Source of the DNA: Campylorhamphus procurvoides
Lineage: Eukaryota > Chordata > Aves > Passeriformes > Dendrocolaptidae
Assembly: GCA_013396655.1 (NCBI GenBank)
Contig: WBMV01009267.1
Span: forward strand, 5,839-69,838
Direction of reading: 5' to 3'
DNA length: 64,000 bases
Part shown: positions 35,630 through 48,135 of the stretch, piece after piece
How positions within the stretch are numbered: position 1 is the first letter of the stretch
Layout of the letters: each line of letters begins with the position of its first letter
Notes under the pieces: model-generated
Database searches by the model: none
Seen by the model: the letters and a program-made list of their open reading frames with translations, nothing else
What the model was told of the DNA's origin: nothing
Translations under genes and position numbers: made by a program

Positions 35630-36081
35630 GGGACTCATCTCCCGGTCCTGGGACCCCCTGCACTGCCTCGGTCCCGGGAGACCAGGCAGCTCGGCGGGAC
35701 CTCCGGCACCGGGGAGATCCCGGGCTCCATCTCCCGACGTCATCCCGGTCCCGGGAGTGCGGGCAGCTCTGCGGGANCCCGGGACCCTCGGCATCTTCCC
35801 GGTGCCGGGACCCACAGTGCGAGACAGCGGGCAGCTCCCCGGCTCCGACAGCCCCAGCACCTCCCAGCTCCCGGGATCTGCCGCAGGTTCCCGGTCCCGG
35901 AACGCCCGGCAGTTTCCCGGGACCCCACCACCTCTCCGGTGCCGGAACCCCCGGCAGCTCCCCGAAACCCCCGGTCCCGGGGCTCGCGGTGTGACACCCC
36001 GTGCAGCTCCTCGCTCCCAGGTCCCCCGCAACCTCCCGGTGCCGGAGCCCCCGGCAGCTCCCGATCCCTCCCGCAGCTCCC
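35630..36081. repeat. GC-rich minisatellite bordering the assembly gap
   Basis: Degenerate tandem units built from CCCGGTCCCGGGA- and CCCCCGGCAGCTCC-type blocks, with a spacing of roughly 25-30 and 55-60 bases. The array runs straight into the N run, and one isolated N lies at 35777. Open frames through it are low-complexity Pro/Gly/Arg and are not genes. Confidence 0.8.
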
Positions 36082-36921
36082 NNNNNNNNNNNNNNNNNNN
36101 NNNNNNNNNNNNNNNNNNNNNNNNNNNNNNNNNNNNNNNNNNNNNNNNNNNNNNNNNNNNNNNNNNNNNNNNNNNNNNNNNNNNNNNNNNNNNNNNNNNN
36201 NNNNNNNNNNNNNNNNNNNNNNNNNNNNNNNNNNNNNNNNNNNNNNNNNNNNNNNNNNNNNNNNNNNNNNNNNNNNNNNNNNNNNNNNNNNNNNNNNNNN
36301 NNNNNNNNNNNNNNNNNNNNNNNNNNNNNNNNNNNNNNNNNNNNNNNNNNNNNNNNNNNNNNNNNNNNNNNNNNNNNNNNNNNNNNNNNNNNNNNNNNNN
36401 NNNNNNNNNNNNNNNNNNNNNNNNNNNNNNNNNNNNNNNNNNNNNNNNNNNNNNNNNNNNNNNNNNNNNNNNNNNNNNNNNNNNNNNNNNNNNNNNNNNN
36501 NNNNNNNNNNNNNNNNNNNNNNNNNNNNNNNNNNNNNNNNNNNNNNNNNNNNNNNNNNNNNNNNNNNNNNNNNNNNNNNNNNNNNNNNNNNNNNNNNNNN
36601 NNNNNNNNNNNNNNNNNNNNNNNNNNNNNNNNNNNNNNNNNNNNNNNNNNNNNNNNNNNNNNNNNNNNNNNNNNNNNNNNNNNNNNNNNNNNNNNNNNNN
36701 NNNNNNNNNNNNNNNNNNNNNNNNNNNNNNNNNNNNNNNNNNNNNNNNNNNNNNNNNNNNNNNNNNNNNNNNNNNNNNNNNNNNNNNNNNNNNNNNNNNN
36801 NNNNNNNNNNNNNNNNNNNNNNNNNNNNNNNNNNNNNNNNNNNNNNNNNNNNNNNNNNNNNNNNNNNNNNNNNNNNNNNNNNNNNNNNNNNNNNNNNNNN
36901 NNNNNNNNNNNNNNNNNNNNN
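36082..36921. other. Assembly gap (840 N)
   Basis: A run of N flanked on the left by a CpG-rich minisatellite and on the right by a C-rich degenerate repeat. The true length is unknown. PCSK6 exon 1 (about 99 codons expected) and its promoter may be hidden here. Confidence 0.95.
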
Positions 36922-37265
36922 GCACCCTTCGGGCAGAGCCCCTGCATTGCCCCTGCATCCCTCCTCATGCCCCAGCACTGCTCTCTGGGTTTCACTCTGC
37001 ACCCCACTTGCATTGTACTTTGTGCCCCCACGACTCCCCTGGGCAGCCCCCCATGCCNCCATCCCCATTTCCCCATTTCCCCTGCATCCCCCCAGGCATC
37101 TCTCCCACCCCTCTGCAGTGCCCCCACAAACATCTCCCATTGCATTCCCACTCTCCATTTCTCCAGCACTGCCCCCCACACTGCCTGGGCATCTCCCCTC
37201 CACCCCACAATCCCCCTTCCCCCATACCCCTGGCATCCCCTGCACTCCCAGATGACCCCCAGCCA
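36922..37265. repeat. Degenerate C-rich repeat right of the gap
   Basis: A pyrimidine-rich stretch with recurring CCCCTGCAT, CATCTCCC and CCATTTCCCC words at irregular spacing and one N at 37058. It looks like a decayed minisatellite. On the minus strand it would be a purine-rich flank upstream of PCSK6. Confidence 0.6.
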
Positions 37266-40200
37266 GCTCCTCGTGGGCTCACGAAAAAGGCCAGAAGGGG
37301 CTGCCAGGTGGGGAGGGTTTTGGGGCAGGACGCTGGGGCAAGGCTGGCTGTGGTGGGCCTGAGGGGCACCACTGAGAGCTGCAGGCACTGGCAGAAAGAC
37401 TGGAGTGCTGGCTCTGCCTCCCACGGAGGCCATTCAGGGAACAGCAAAGACCTCGTGGGGTATTAGAAAATGGGCTTTGTTTGGAGAAGGTGGCCGTGCA
37501 TACAAAGGCTGGGCTCCGGAGCGGGTTGGTGATGCTCTGCTCCACAGCTCTCCCTGCCAGCATAGCTTGAGGCCAGCATAGCTTGAGGAAGCCGACAACT
37601 GCCCAAAATGAAGGGGTGTTTCACTGGCATCACACCAGAGCTTCACCTGCATCATAGTGGAGCTTGGGAAATGCACCCAGGCCTTCCAGGGCCCTGGCAA
37701 AGAGCAGATGCATCCACAGGGTCCAGCCGGGATGGTCTCAGGGGGGGTATGATTCTTGGAGTGGGTGTCATCTCTTTTCCAGACCATGAACAGATTTGAG
37801 TGGCATTTGGGGCACAAGCCCTCAATCCCATCCATCCGAATGCAAACACCTTCCCAAGCCCCAAATAACTTTGCAAAGCCCACCGGGGTGTGGGAGGGGC
37901 GAGGAAACATCCAGAGAGCAATGCCAGCAACAGGGAGGGAATACAGGGCTGGTGGAGGGGGACACTGGCAACCTGGTATGTCCCAACACTGGAGCTGGAG
38001 GGGACAATCACAGTCTGGTTGCCATCAGTTTGTACCAGCCCTGCCAGTGGGCAGGTGAGGTAGCAGCAGCCCCAGGGAATAGGGAAGTGCTCCCGGCTCA
38101 GCGGTGAGATTAATCCCAAGGAAATTTATAGGGAGCCTGTTCTGCAGCAGAGAGGGCCAAAATCCTCTGCCAGCTCCTGCACTGGGCTGGATTTGGCCTA
38201 TTTGCAGGCAGCAAGTCCACAGAGAAAGACAGCTGGAGGTGAGCCCCTGTACTCAGGGGTGTCACTGGAAATTAGAAATAGCAAGAAGTGGGGATTTGGA
38301 AGGTTTCTGTGTGCAAACAGAGTGTGTTGTGCTGGCACTAGAGATGGGACAATTTGCTGCCATTGGCAAAGGAGAGTTTGGGAGCTCTGCCATAAGCTGT
38401 TGCTCATGGAAATCACTGCAGGTATCAGTGATGGCACATGGGGACCCTGGAGGCTCCAGGGTCCATCATCCCACATGTCCTTGCAGGGCTGCCCCTTGTG
38501 CTCCCTGGACAGAAGTGATAGGTTGTGTGTGGCCATTCCTTCTGATTATGCAGTGAAAGATGGTTTCCATTAGTACCAGCACATTGCAAATCCAATCCTC
38601 ACTTGCCATCTGGTTTATGGACTTTTCTTCGAGTTTTCCATTGATTAAGGTGTGTGAGATGGATGAGCAGGGCTGGCAGGTGCTGGGTGTGCTACGTGTT
38701 CAGAGAGATGCAGCAGGGCAGAGCCAGAGGAGAGGTGAGAAGAGATGAAAGAAACCCCTTTGGTTTCACAACATCCACCTCACTCTGCTGGGTAAGATCT
38801 GTGAGAGCCGCTGCTGTCGCCAGGGGATGCAAAGGAAGGTAGAAATCTCTCCACAGGGAGCAGAGAAGGGGGGATGGGCTCCAGGGGCAGCAGGAAGGAT
38901 TTAGGGTCTGATGGTGGGAAAAGCTTCCTGAAGCAAAGAGAATAAAGATGAGAAAGGGATTGCCTGGAGGAGGTGCAAAACCTTATCGCCTCTGTGTTAG
39001 GTGATGAAAAACGGGCAAATCCCAGGAGAATCAGGCTGAATTCATGCCCAGGAGCACTCTCCAGCCCACTACAATGGCCCCATTGACATCAAAACCTACC
39101 CACATCCTGCATCCCAAACCTTCCATCTCCAGGCCATTGACTACACCTCCCAGTGTATCAGCCCCGGGAATAGCTACTGGTACCAGTAAAACCTTGTGCC
39201 CTGTTGTGGTCTGGCCTTACCCAGCTCAGCCTGCAGCAGCAAGTGAGGTGACTGAGAGCCTTGCTCAAGCACTGTCTGGCACAGTTGGCCCCGTATTTTG
39301 GTGCTTGCCCCTGCACTGCTCCTGCCCTCTCTCCCACTGGCATAATTTTGAAATTCAGAGTGGCAATTTTCCCGGATGAACCCATGGGATTTACCAGGGG
39401 TGTCAGGAAAAAGAGAATTTGCCCCCTCCTGTTTTGCAATGGATGGAGACTACGGCAGAGGCTCCAGTTTAACTCTTTTCCTGGGATTATTTGAAAACCT
39501 GGAGAATTACAGCGAGACACCGACGACGCAATAAATTTTGCGAGCTGAGAGGTTAGACAGAAGCTGCTGCAAAGGCAGCATGGGAAGAGGCACTGCTGAA
39601 CCAGTAACGTTTAAACTCTTCTGAATAAAATTCATAATAATCCTGGCAGTTTTATATCTGTCCATGACTTACAGTTAAAACCCCACCACGTCCCACACAC
39701 CCTCACTGCTCTGTATGGCAATAAGATTACAGCGGAGAGCTGGACGAGCAGGGAAGAACGTAATTTAAATGCTGCTTCTTTGAAAACCGAGCCCTTCTTT
39801 TTAAAGCAGGTTCAGAAAAGGAAAGTACAAATAACACTCTCGAAAGGTGCTATTTTTTCCAGGGGTGGGATGGCAGGGCTGGCATTGAGCTGCCCTCCCT
39901 GGGCAGCAGGACTGTCACCCTGTCCCTGCCTGAGGAGGAGGGACGGGGCAGTGGGAGTGTGTCTCTGTCTGCTCCAGTGCAAGGAGTTAAGCAAACAAAA
40001 GCCATTTTGCAAACACGGACGGTCCAGAGGTACCCCCGGGATGCCGGGACAGGGCAGCCACTTGGCTCGGGGACATCGACCAGCCGGACCCCCAGCGTGG
40101 CTGGCGGGAGCTGCCCAGGGAAACCCCGCAGCCACGGGAGCTGGCGTTTTATCCTGTGCGTGCTGAGAGCCTGTCGTCACGGAGATTACAGCAAAAATCA

Positions 40201-40606
40201 GGTTAAAACCCATTTATCTGACCCAAGCGGAGCCCGTGTGCGTGTCCCAGGGGTGTGCAGGGGCGCGAGCGGGGCCGTCACCGCGCTGGTGGCTGCGAAC
40301 GTGTCGCGATGTGCCAGAGAGCCCGACAAACCCCGGCCAGGCAGCTGCGTGTGGTGGGTAAGCCAGGGCATGCGGTAATTAAAGCAGCACACCTGGAAAT
40401 AGCTCTTTCTGTAGCTCCCAGGCTTAACTAAACGAGTGAAATTTGCGCTGGCATAATTAAAGCAGTGTGGTTCAGGATCTTGTCTGCACTGGGGCATTAC
40501 TTACTGCAGCTTGACTCTTCGCTCTCTGGGGGCAGCCCACGTGGAGGAATCCTCCAGCTCCAGCCCCTTCACGGCTCCAGGGCTTACTTCTTGCCATCGG
40601 GGTGCC

Positions 40607-40646
40607 CATTAACACCAGCCCATTAACACCAGTTCATTAACGGCAG
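40607..40646. repeat. 14-bp tandem repeat, about 2.9 copies
   Basis: CATTAACACCAGCC at 40607, CATTAACACCAGTT at 40621 and a diverged third copy at 40635. A local duplication with no evident function. Confidence 0.8.
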
Positions 40647-42970
40647 CCTTCAAACCTGTCCAGCAGCACGATGGCTCCAATGTCCTCCCATAGCTCACTC
40701 TGGCATGAGGCTGTGATGGCAAAGCACAGGGCTCTTGACTGCTGTCCCTGGTCCCCTCTGGGGTCTTGTAAATCTGAAGGAGAAATCAGTATTTTTCCAT
40801 TTATAGTCACTCATCTGAAACAATCTCTTTTTTTTTTTCTTTCTTTGTCCTTTAGGTGTTAAAACAATCCCAGACTCACTAGTGGCCAGATGGTTTTGGG
40901 GGTATTAATGGCAAGATCCTGCATCTGAGTGATCTGCTGGTGAAACTTGCCAGTGGAAAATCGGATTTGGAACTGCCATGGAGCATCATCCCCATGGCTG
41001 ATGTGTCACAGCATCACACGGGCTCTGGCAGTGCCACCACCACTGTCACCATGCAGCAGCCACCAGCCCTGCAGCTGAGAAAACCCTGGGTGAATTCCCA
41101 GGAGATCTGTGCTCATTGGAAAATTCCTCTCCTTGCCTTTTTCCTTTCCTTTCTAAATCTGGATTAAACTGCTTTTCAGACTGAAGAGGTGACATCAAAT
41201 ACAACAGAGAGGAAGGAGGGGAAGCAGTGGAGGAAGGTCAGGGAGGTGGGGATGAGCAGCAGCTCTGTGCTGGTGCCCAGCCCTGGTCACAACACCCCAG
41301 GCACAGGGAAATTAATTTCCAAGTGCTTGAAACACCCATTTTATAAATCTCTGATCCCTGGCAGCTGTCAGTGAGAAATGGGGAGAATTACAGGGACAAA
41401 AAGGGCTCCAGCCAAGGTGGAAGAGCTCAGAAACACAGGGATGGCCAAGGAGGATGTGCCAATGGTTTCCTACCATCCAGCACCTCTTCGAAGCACTGAA
41501 GGCAGAGGGATTTAAATTGGGGATTAGGGAGGCTGCCCGGCTGTGATGATACACTCGGGGTACGGGAAGCGGAGCATCCCCAGTGCCAGAGGTTTTAACT
41601 GTAATTAGACCAACATCTGTCCAGCCACGGTCAGGGCTTGCGCAGTCACTGCACTGCTCCAGGCTGGGCTGGAGATTTCCCACAGGCTCCTCCTGCTCCT
41701 CTTTCCTGCAATTTCACAGATATCTGGAATTTTTTTTTTTTTTCCATCTGATGCTTTCTTCCTCTCCAAAAGATTAAATCTTGATTGTCAGGTACTGATG
41801 CAGCAGGCAAGTAGATTTCTCTGCCTAGTCCAAATGTCATCCTGGTAAAAATGCTAGTAATAAAAAATAAAAGAGAAAGGCCCCGCTATGCACTCAGGAC
41901 TGTAAAAATATCCAAAAGATAGGTCTGGAATTTTGGAAACAATTGCAGCTCAGTGGCCAAAGGGCACTCTGGGGACTGCTGGGCCCAGCACAGATATTCA
42001 CAGGGTGGGAAAATCAATAAGTTAAAAGAATTGCCTGTGTGCTTGGTCTTGAATTAAAAGGGAACAAACACAGACCTCCTCACCCATCTCAAATAGTTTT
42101 GGGGTTTAGTGTTATTTTCGACATTAGGGCAAAGAAGGAAATGCCCGAGAGAGGCGTAGTGGGATGGCATGATGATCCAGCTCCTGCTACATCCCTGTGG
42201 AGCTGCACTTGAGCTGTCCTGGCTCCTGGTGTTTTGGGACACTTGGGTTGTAAAAGGGCTCATCCTCAAGGAGAGGGTGCTGGGACAGGGAGGGACCCCA
42301 AGGATATGTCCGGGTGGCATCCATCCCTCATGACATGTCCACATGTGAGGTAGGAATCCTTCCTCCTCCTCTCCTGGTTGCTGCCACCATTCCACTTCTT
42401 GCAAGAGCACCATACCAGGGAAAAGAACTGGAGCCAAGAGGGAGCTGGTAATAAACTGTGGCCAACCCAACCCCACCCCTGGAACAGCAGGTTTTGGAAA
42501 AGCCGGTTACACCGGCGCTGCGTGGGGGACGTGTTGTCACCAGGCAGGGGGAGGCTCTTTCGGGTTCCCCCAAAGGAAGCACAGCTGTTGGTGTTGGAAT
42601 GGTGGGTCCAGGGCTTGGCTTGGGATCAAAAACTGGACCCCAAGGAGAGCTGGGGGTCACCAGAAGGGAAGACCACTGTCTGCTTGCTGTGGTGGCTTTG
42701 TCAGATCAAACTCAACTCTTTTATTTCATCTCCAGGTCAGGTGATGTTCCCAAGGACCCAGCTGTGACTGGCACAGGATGAGACCCCCCAGTGCATTTTC
42801 ACTTCCCAGCAAACCCTGTTGCACCAGAGCAAGCACTGGAAGCAGAGACAAAGGGAGAGAGAGAGGAACCTGGGGGTGGAGAGATGCAAAGATCAAACTA
42901 GCAGCGATTTCAAAATAAAATCCGACAACCCAGGGAAAACACGACGTGTCCTTGCTGAAGCTATCATTTA

Positions 42971-42994
42971 TGCCAATTAAAAAAAAAAATTGGC
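42971..42994. repeat. 8-bp inverted repeat with A8 loop
   Basis: TGCCAATT and AATTGGCA flank eight A residues. The arms are perfect, so a small hairpin is possible. It contains CCAAT/ATTGG words. Nothing around it suggests a transposon end. Confidence 0.65.
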
Positions 42995-45900
42995 ATGGCA
43001 CGAAGGAAGGCTGCGTGGTATTTCCTGAAAAGGGTGTGGGGAGCATCCTTGGAAAGCTGCTTTGCACAATGTGCTTGCTGTTTCCAGAAAAATAAAGTTT
43101 GCTGTGACCCACCTGTCCCTGAAAAGCAGCTATTTAGGGCTGGAACATGGTCAGCCCGAAGTCAGTGGCCGGGTCTGTCCTGACTGCAGAGTAGCTGGCA
43201 CCTTCACCAGGCTCTGGGGTTTGGCACTTACCTGCAGCTCTTTAATTGCTGCAAAATGCCTCAGAAAAAAATGCAGGAGAGCTGTCCAAGCACCAAGTGC
43301 TCACGACTAAAGGTCTTTCCCCCACAGCTTTTGGCTGGTGGCCACTAACCCCCATGCCAGCCCACAGAACTGTGCTTGGCAGTGCCAGGACAGGACAACA
43401 GGGATTTTCTTCTTTGTCATTTTTAGGCTTTGGGAGCATTTTGACTCAGCTGGGAATCTGGGGGTTCATAGCTGGGCAAGCAGCAGATTTGCCAGAGAGA
43501 TGGGTGTGGGAGTGATGGGTGAGAGCATCCCTGTGGGGCTGCAGAGGGGCTCTGCTGGGAAAGGAGGAGAGAACCCCTTGAAAAGGGATAGTTTTTGCCA
43601 GAGAAGGAAGTGGCTTAGTGTCCCCACATCCCCCAACAAGCTGGGTCCAGGACTCACAGAGCATGCTTGGGGCTCACCAAGGGCGTTCCTGGAAGTTTCG
43701 GCAGCGTAGCAAGACTTGCCAAAGCCTAATCTGCAAGCAAAGCTTACCTTTGGCATGGAATTTCAACGGGGGAGAGTGGAAAACAAACACAAACCCACAG
43801 ATTGGGTGGGTTTTCTTTTGCCTGAGCCCTGCTCAGAAGCTGCAGGCAGGAGGTATTTGGGCAACCAGAGGGGATGCAGGGTTTTCTGGGAGGCCGCGAT
43901 GCTGAAGAGAAGCAGCTCCACCTAGGGCAGGCTTTGCTAGAGCAGGGCCGACCTCAACACCACTTCAACCATCAACCATCATCTCTGTCAGGGAACGGCA
44001 GCTTCTGCTTCAGCCTGCAGCCAGCACCAGGGTCACAAGTCTTGGGGTCAGACTGGGGCTAAGAATTCAAAGTTTCCCTTTTTCACATAAAAAAAAAAAC
44101 CCACACTCCAGTGCTTATTTTCTTTCTCGGTGAGGCTGGAAAATGGTTGGTAAAAAAGGCCATTGTCAGTAAATTGCCCTGTGCATCCTGCAAAAGCATC
44201 CCAAGACCCATGGTGGAGGGAAAACCTGCAGGGACCAAAATATCACAGCAATAAAGCCCCACTCTATGTGGACAAGACCCTTAGGAAAAAAGGTAGTTAA
44301 AGGCAAAGCAGGGTTTTACAGAGCCCTGGATGCGTCTGTATTAGTCCCATAAAAATCAGCTGTTGGGGAATATCGGCTTCCCTGCAGGAGACAGCAGGAG
44401 AGATGCTAACCTGGTCTCGTTTTGAAAGCTGCTTATTAGTCCTCATCAAACATAATTATACTTCAAAGCCAAATGAGATGTCCAACTGAATTTTGAACAC
44501 ACGTTAATGTTTTTAAATGTGAAAAACCCCAACCAAAACCCATTTATTGAATCCCAGCCAGGCTCCAAATGTTAAAATAGATGCTGCTAATGGCTCTGGG
44601 AAGGGGGGGCCACAGCTTCATTGCAGCTTTGCCAATTAAATGGTTATTACTGACCAATTAGGCAGAAATCAACCTGGTGTTCAATGATATCTGATTAAGG
44701 AGGTCCTGCAGATCAGCCTTGGTTATTAATCAGGGGAAAGAAACACCTTCTCCCCACCAGCCCCTTTGGGATACTTGGACTGGGCAGGGTTTGTGTCCAC
44801 CTTCCCCGTGAAAACCCCCATTTCTTCCAGCACTACCATTCTCCTGGGGGAAACATCTCAAGGACCCACCCAGGCAGGGCGAAACCTTTCAGAGCCAGGA
44901 AGGAAATGGGAAGGAAATGAGGGAAAAGGGGAAAATGAGCCACACACAGAGGGTGGTTTCTCTCCCCTGCAGCTCACAGGTTGCTGCTGCCCAGCACATG
45001 CTGGGCCATGCCCATTCACAGGCTTTTCCAAATATTATCCCAATATTTTCTTTCAGTTCCCAGATAAATGGGCCTCTTCAGCGGGCTTTAAGCCCGCTCT
45101 GTTCCAACATTTTCTTTAAAGCAGCAGAGGAAGCGTTTGAGTTACACAGAGCTGCTGAATCCTGCTTTCAGGGCTGAGCTGAAAGGGGCTTCCAGGACAA
45201 AATAGGGGCAGTGTTGGGCTTCTTCCTTGTTTCATCAGGAAATATGAAGGAGGTCACATCGCCCCTTCATCTTAATTTCTTCCTGCCTCTTCTCCCTCAG
45301 TGTAGTCCATCTTTCCCATGCTTTCCTGTGGTCTTCACAGATTTCTGAGCATGTTCCCAGCATTCCATGGCACCCTGTGGGCAAGTGGGAGCATCTACCT
45401 GCAGAGCATCCCCTCACTGAGTATCCCTGAGCCATGGGGAAGCTCCAGGGGACCCTCATATCTGCTGTGGGGCTGGGACAGCAAGGCCACAGCACCCAAG
45501 AAAGCTGAGGAAAGTGCCTATGCAACAGCCTGAAGGTGATGGAGCCAGACATAAGATAGGAAAGTACAAAAAAGAGCAAACCTTTTGGAAAATTTCAGCA
45601 CAAAAAGCCACTTCCTTCCGAGAACTGGATGCAGCTCCATCCAACCAAAATTATACTGGATGGAGGATGTTGCAAGCCCAGGAAGACTGGCATGGTTGAG
45701 CAGGGAATGGCTGCTCTCCACCTTGTCCCAGGTGAGGAAGAGGTGCCTCTGGATGCTCTGGGTGGCTTGTACAGCCCAAGGGAGGTGGGTTTTGGGCAGT
45801 GCTTGGGCAAGACCAAACAGTCCTTGATTCAACAGCTGGTGCTCACTGGGTCTGGAGGCACCGAGGGAAGTGATGCTCCCTGGGTGCTGAGACACGTGGG

Positions 45901-46229
45901 GTCCGTGTGGACTCGTCCTTGGGAAACGCCACTAATAAGGACAACAAACCTGCGATGCGCAGGAGCATCCCCAGAGCAATGCCCGAGGGGTCCAGTGTTG
46001 GTAACGGCATCCACCCCCAGCCCTCAGTGACTGGGGATGGGACGTGGCACTGCTCCTTGTTCCCAGCTGGGCTCCCGGAACTGGAAGGGTTAACATCCCC
46101 TTTTCCAGAGCTGCGGGATGGGGCAGAAGGAGGCAAAAAGCCCCAGGGTCCGTGGTGGCCCCTGCCTGTACCCATCCTCCAGAGCAGCGCAAAAGCTGCA
46201 TCAGCGCGTTTCCTCCCACTCTTCCTTTA

Positions 46230-46540
46230 CCCCGGAGCATCCCTCGGGCTCAGGGCAGGAAAATCCTCCGCAGGGCCGTGCCACGGGTGTCTGGGTGCAG
46301 CCGGGGGCGTGCGGGATGCGCCACGACCCCTCGAGCCCGGAGAGCTCCATCCCACCGCTGTCCTCGGCCCGTCCCGCGGCGGCCGGTGCGCCGGGCCGGC
46401 ACTAGGTGGGGATGGCACCACGCCGCGGGGAGGAGGAAGGGCGGGAGAAAGGGCAGAGGCTGCTGCTGCTGCTGAAGCTGCTCGGGGAGCCCCGGGAGAA
46501 CGGGATGGGCTGAGAGGGGCAGAAGGGAAAGGGCTGAGGG
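46230..46540. promoter_or_regulatory. Candidate orphan CpG island
   Basis: A CpG-dense stretch (for example CCCGCGGCGGCCGGTGCGCC near 46373) about 7 kb upstream of PLEKHO2 and 9 kb from the gap. No recognisable coding exon lies on it. The open frames across it (one of 265 codons on plus) are low-complexity Gly/Arg/Ala. It could be a promoter of a non-coding transcript, an enhancer, or an alternative PCSK6 or PLEKHO2 start. Confidence 0.4.
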
Positions 46541-48097
46541 GAGGGATGGGGCAGGGATGCGGGCGGTGTGGCAGGGATGCTGGAGGCAGTGTGACAGGGA
46601 CGCTGAATGTTGCAAGTGACCCAGTAGCACATCAGGGTGCTGAGATGGGTATTATTGTAAAGGCTGTGGCTGTCAGAAAGTCTGAGCCCCTCCCAGGCTC
46701 ATAATGGTTATTACTGACACTAATTACATTTTGCAGTTTTAAAAAGGAAATATTTCCTTCATGTTCTTCTCAGCCAGACCTTAGCCTGAGTCCCACAGCT
46801 TGTTTTATCCATGTGCCTGTGCAGGATCATCACTAAGGTGGGACACTGGCACAGCCATGACCTGGGCAGTTGGTCACCAAGGTCCTGGCCTCATTGGAAA
46901 GGCTGGGAGGTGGCTGCAGTACTGGGAGAGAGAAGCAAAGTGCTCGTGGCCCCAGTACCAAAGAGGGATGGATCCATGGCAGGAGGAAAACCCCACCCCA
47001 AGGGAGTGTTTCACATTTCCTGCCTCCCCTTGGCTGCTCAGGCATGGGCAATACCTCTGGAATCTGTTGGACACAACAGGCCAACACGATAAACCTGCAT
47101 GTGAAAGGGTTTACTTGCTGTAAATTCTCCAGAATTCACTTGATCCAATCCTACCTCATGAGTCACCACCAAATCCAGGGCACAGCCACAAATCTCCCTC
47201 TGTCCACGCCAAGGCTCAGCGCGAGTCTGCAGCCGCTACATGAGGCATCTTCAGGGAAAGCATCACCCTGAGGTCCTGATCCAGGAGACAGGATTTTCCC
47301 AGCCTCCTCACACAGGGACCCAAGCACTGGCAGCAGGGACCAAGGATGCTCTTGGTCATCAGCATCTGCAGGGAAACTCAGAGGTGAGAAACAATTGCTG
47401 ACGCTTCTTTTTCCACAAAATTTTGGGGTGTCAGTCTCACCAGCTTGCTTGGTACACAGACCACAGGCATGGTCAGGTTTTCCCTACATTTTTGCTTCAT
47501 GTCTCCCCCACAAAAAAACCAAACCAAACTAAATCCCGCAGCACATCTGTCAAAATCCATGTTCACAACAGAAACGGTGGTTCAGAATCAGCCACTTGGG
47601 TCTGTGCCCTCGAACAAGGGGACAAAGGAAGGCAGCATCACTGGGACAGGAGTATAAATCAGATTATTGATTTAAATGTAACCACTGATTTAACCCCTTC
47701 TGCTGCTTCCCTGTGTTCCCCACATGCTCATCCAAATGACAGAGAACACCATTTTAGCCAAACTTCATGGCCACTCACAGTGCAAGTCATTGGTGCCCAA
47801 AACCCACGCGTCCTTGCGTGCTCAGGAACAGCTGGCATGTACCCAGATGCACAGAGGGCACCTGCCAGCCTCAGAGGTGGCACTGGGCACAACCAGGAGC
47901 AGGATTTGTTCCCAGGAATAAGGCAGGGTGGCAGGCAGGGATGTCAGAATGGATGTGGCCGGGGAGGGCCCTGAGACCAAGAGCACACAAAACAGCATCA
48001 CATTACCTGGTGTCATCAGTGCCACAGGTGCCAGATTACACTTCTCTGAGGGTTTTTGTCTTACTGTGGTAAAAATCAGGTTCTGAGGGTATTATGA

Positions 48098-48135
48098 CAT
48101 ACATATATTTTATATATATATATATATGTATGTAT
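48098..48135. repeat. TA-rich microsatellite
   Basis: An imperfect (TA)n run with about nine uninterrupted TA units near 48110-48127, flanked by ACATATATTT and GTATGTATC. A simple repeat. Confidence 0.85.

Noticed and set aside
35283..37466. Very long open frames (438-727 codons) on both strands across the gap
   Set aside because: Most of their length is N; the rest is low-complexity translation of GC-rich minisatellite.
42971..42994. Inverted repeat as a transposon terminus or microRNA hairpin
   Set aside because: The arms are only 8 bases with an A-only loop, too short for a microRNA precursor, and no partner terminus was found.
45907..46704. 265-codon open frame on the plus strand
   Set aside because: It crosses a CpG-rich patch where stops are rare, the protein is Gly/Arg/Ala-rich, and no domain or splice pattern supports it.
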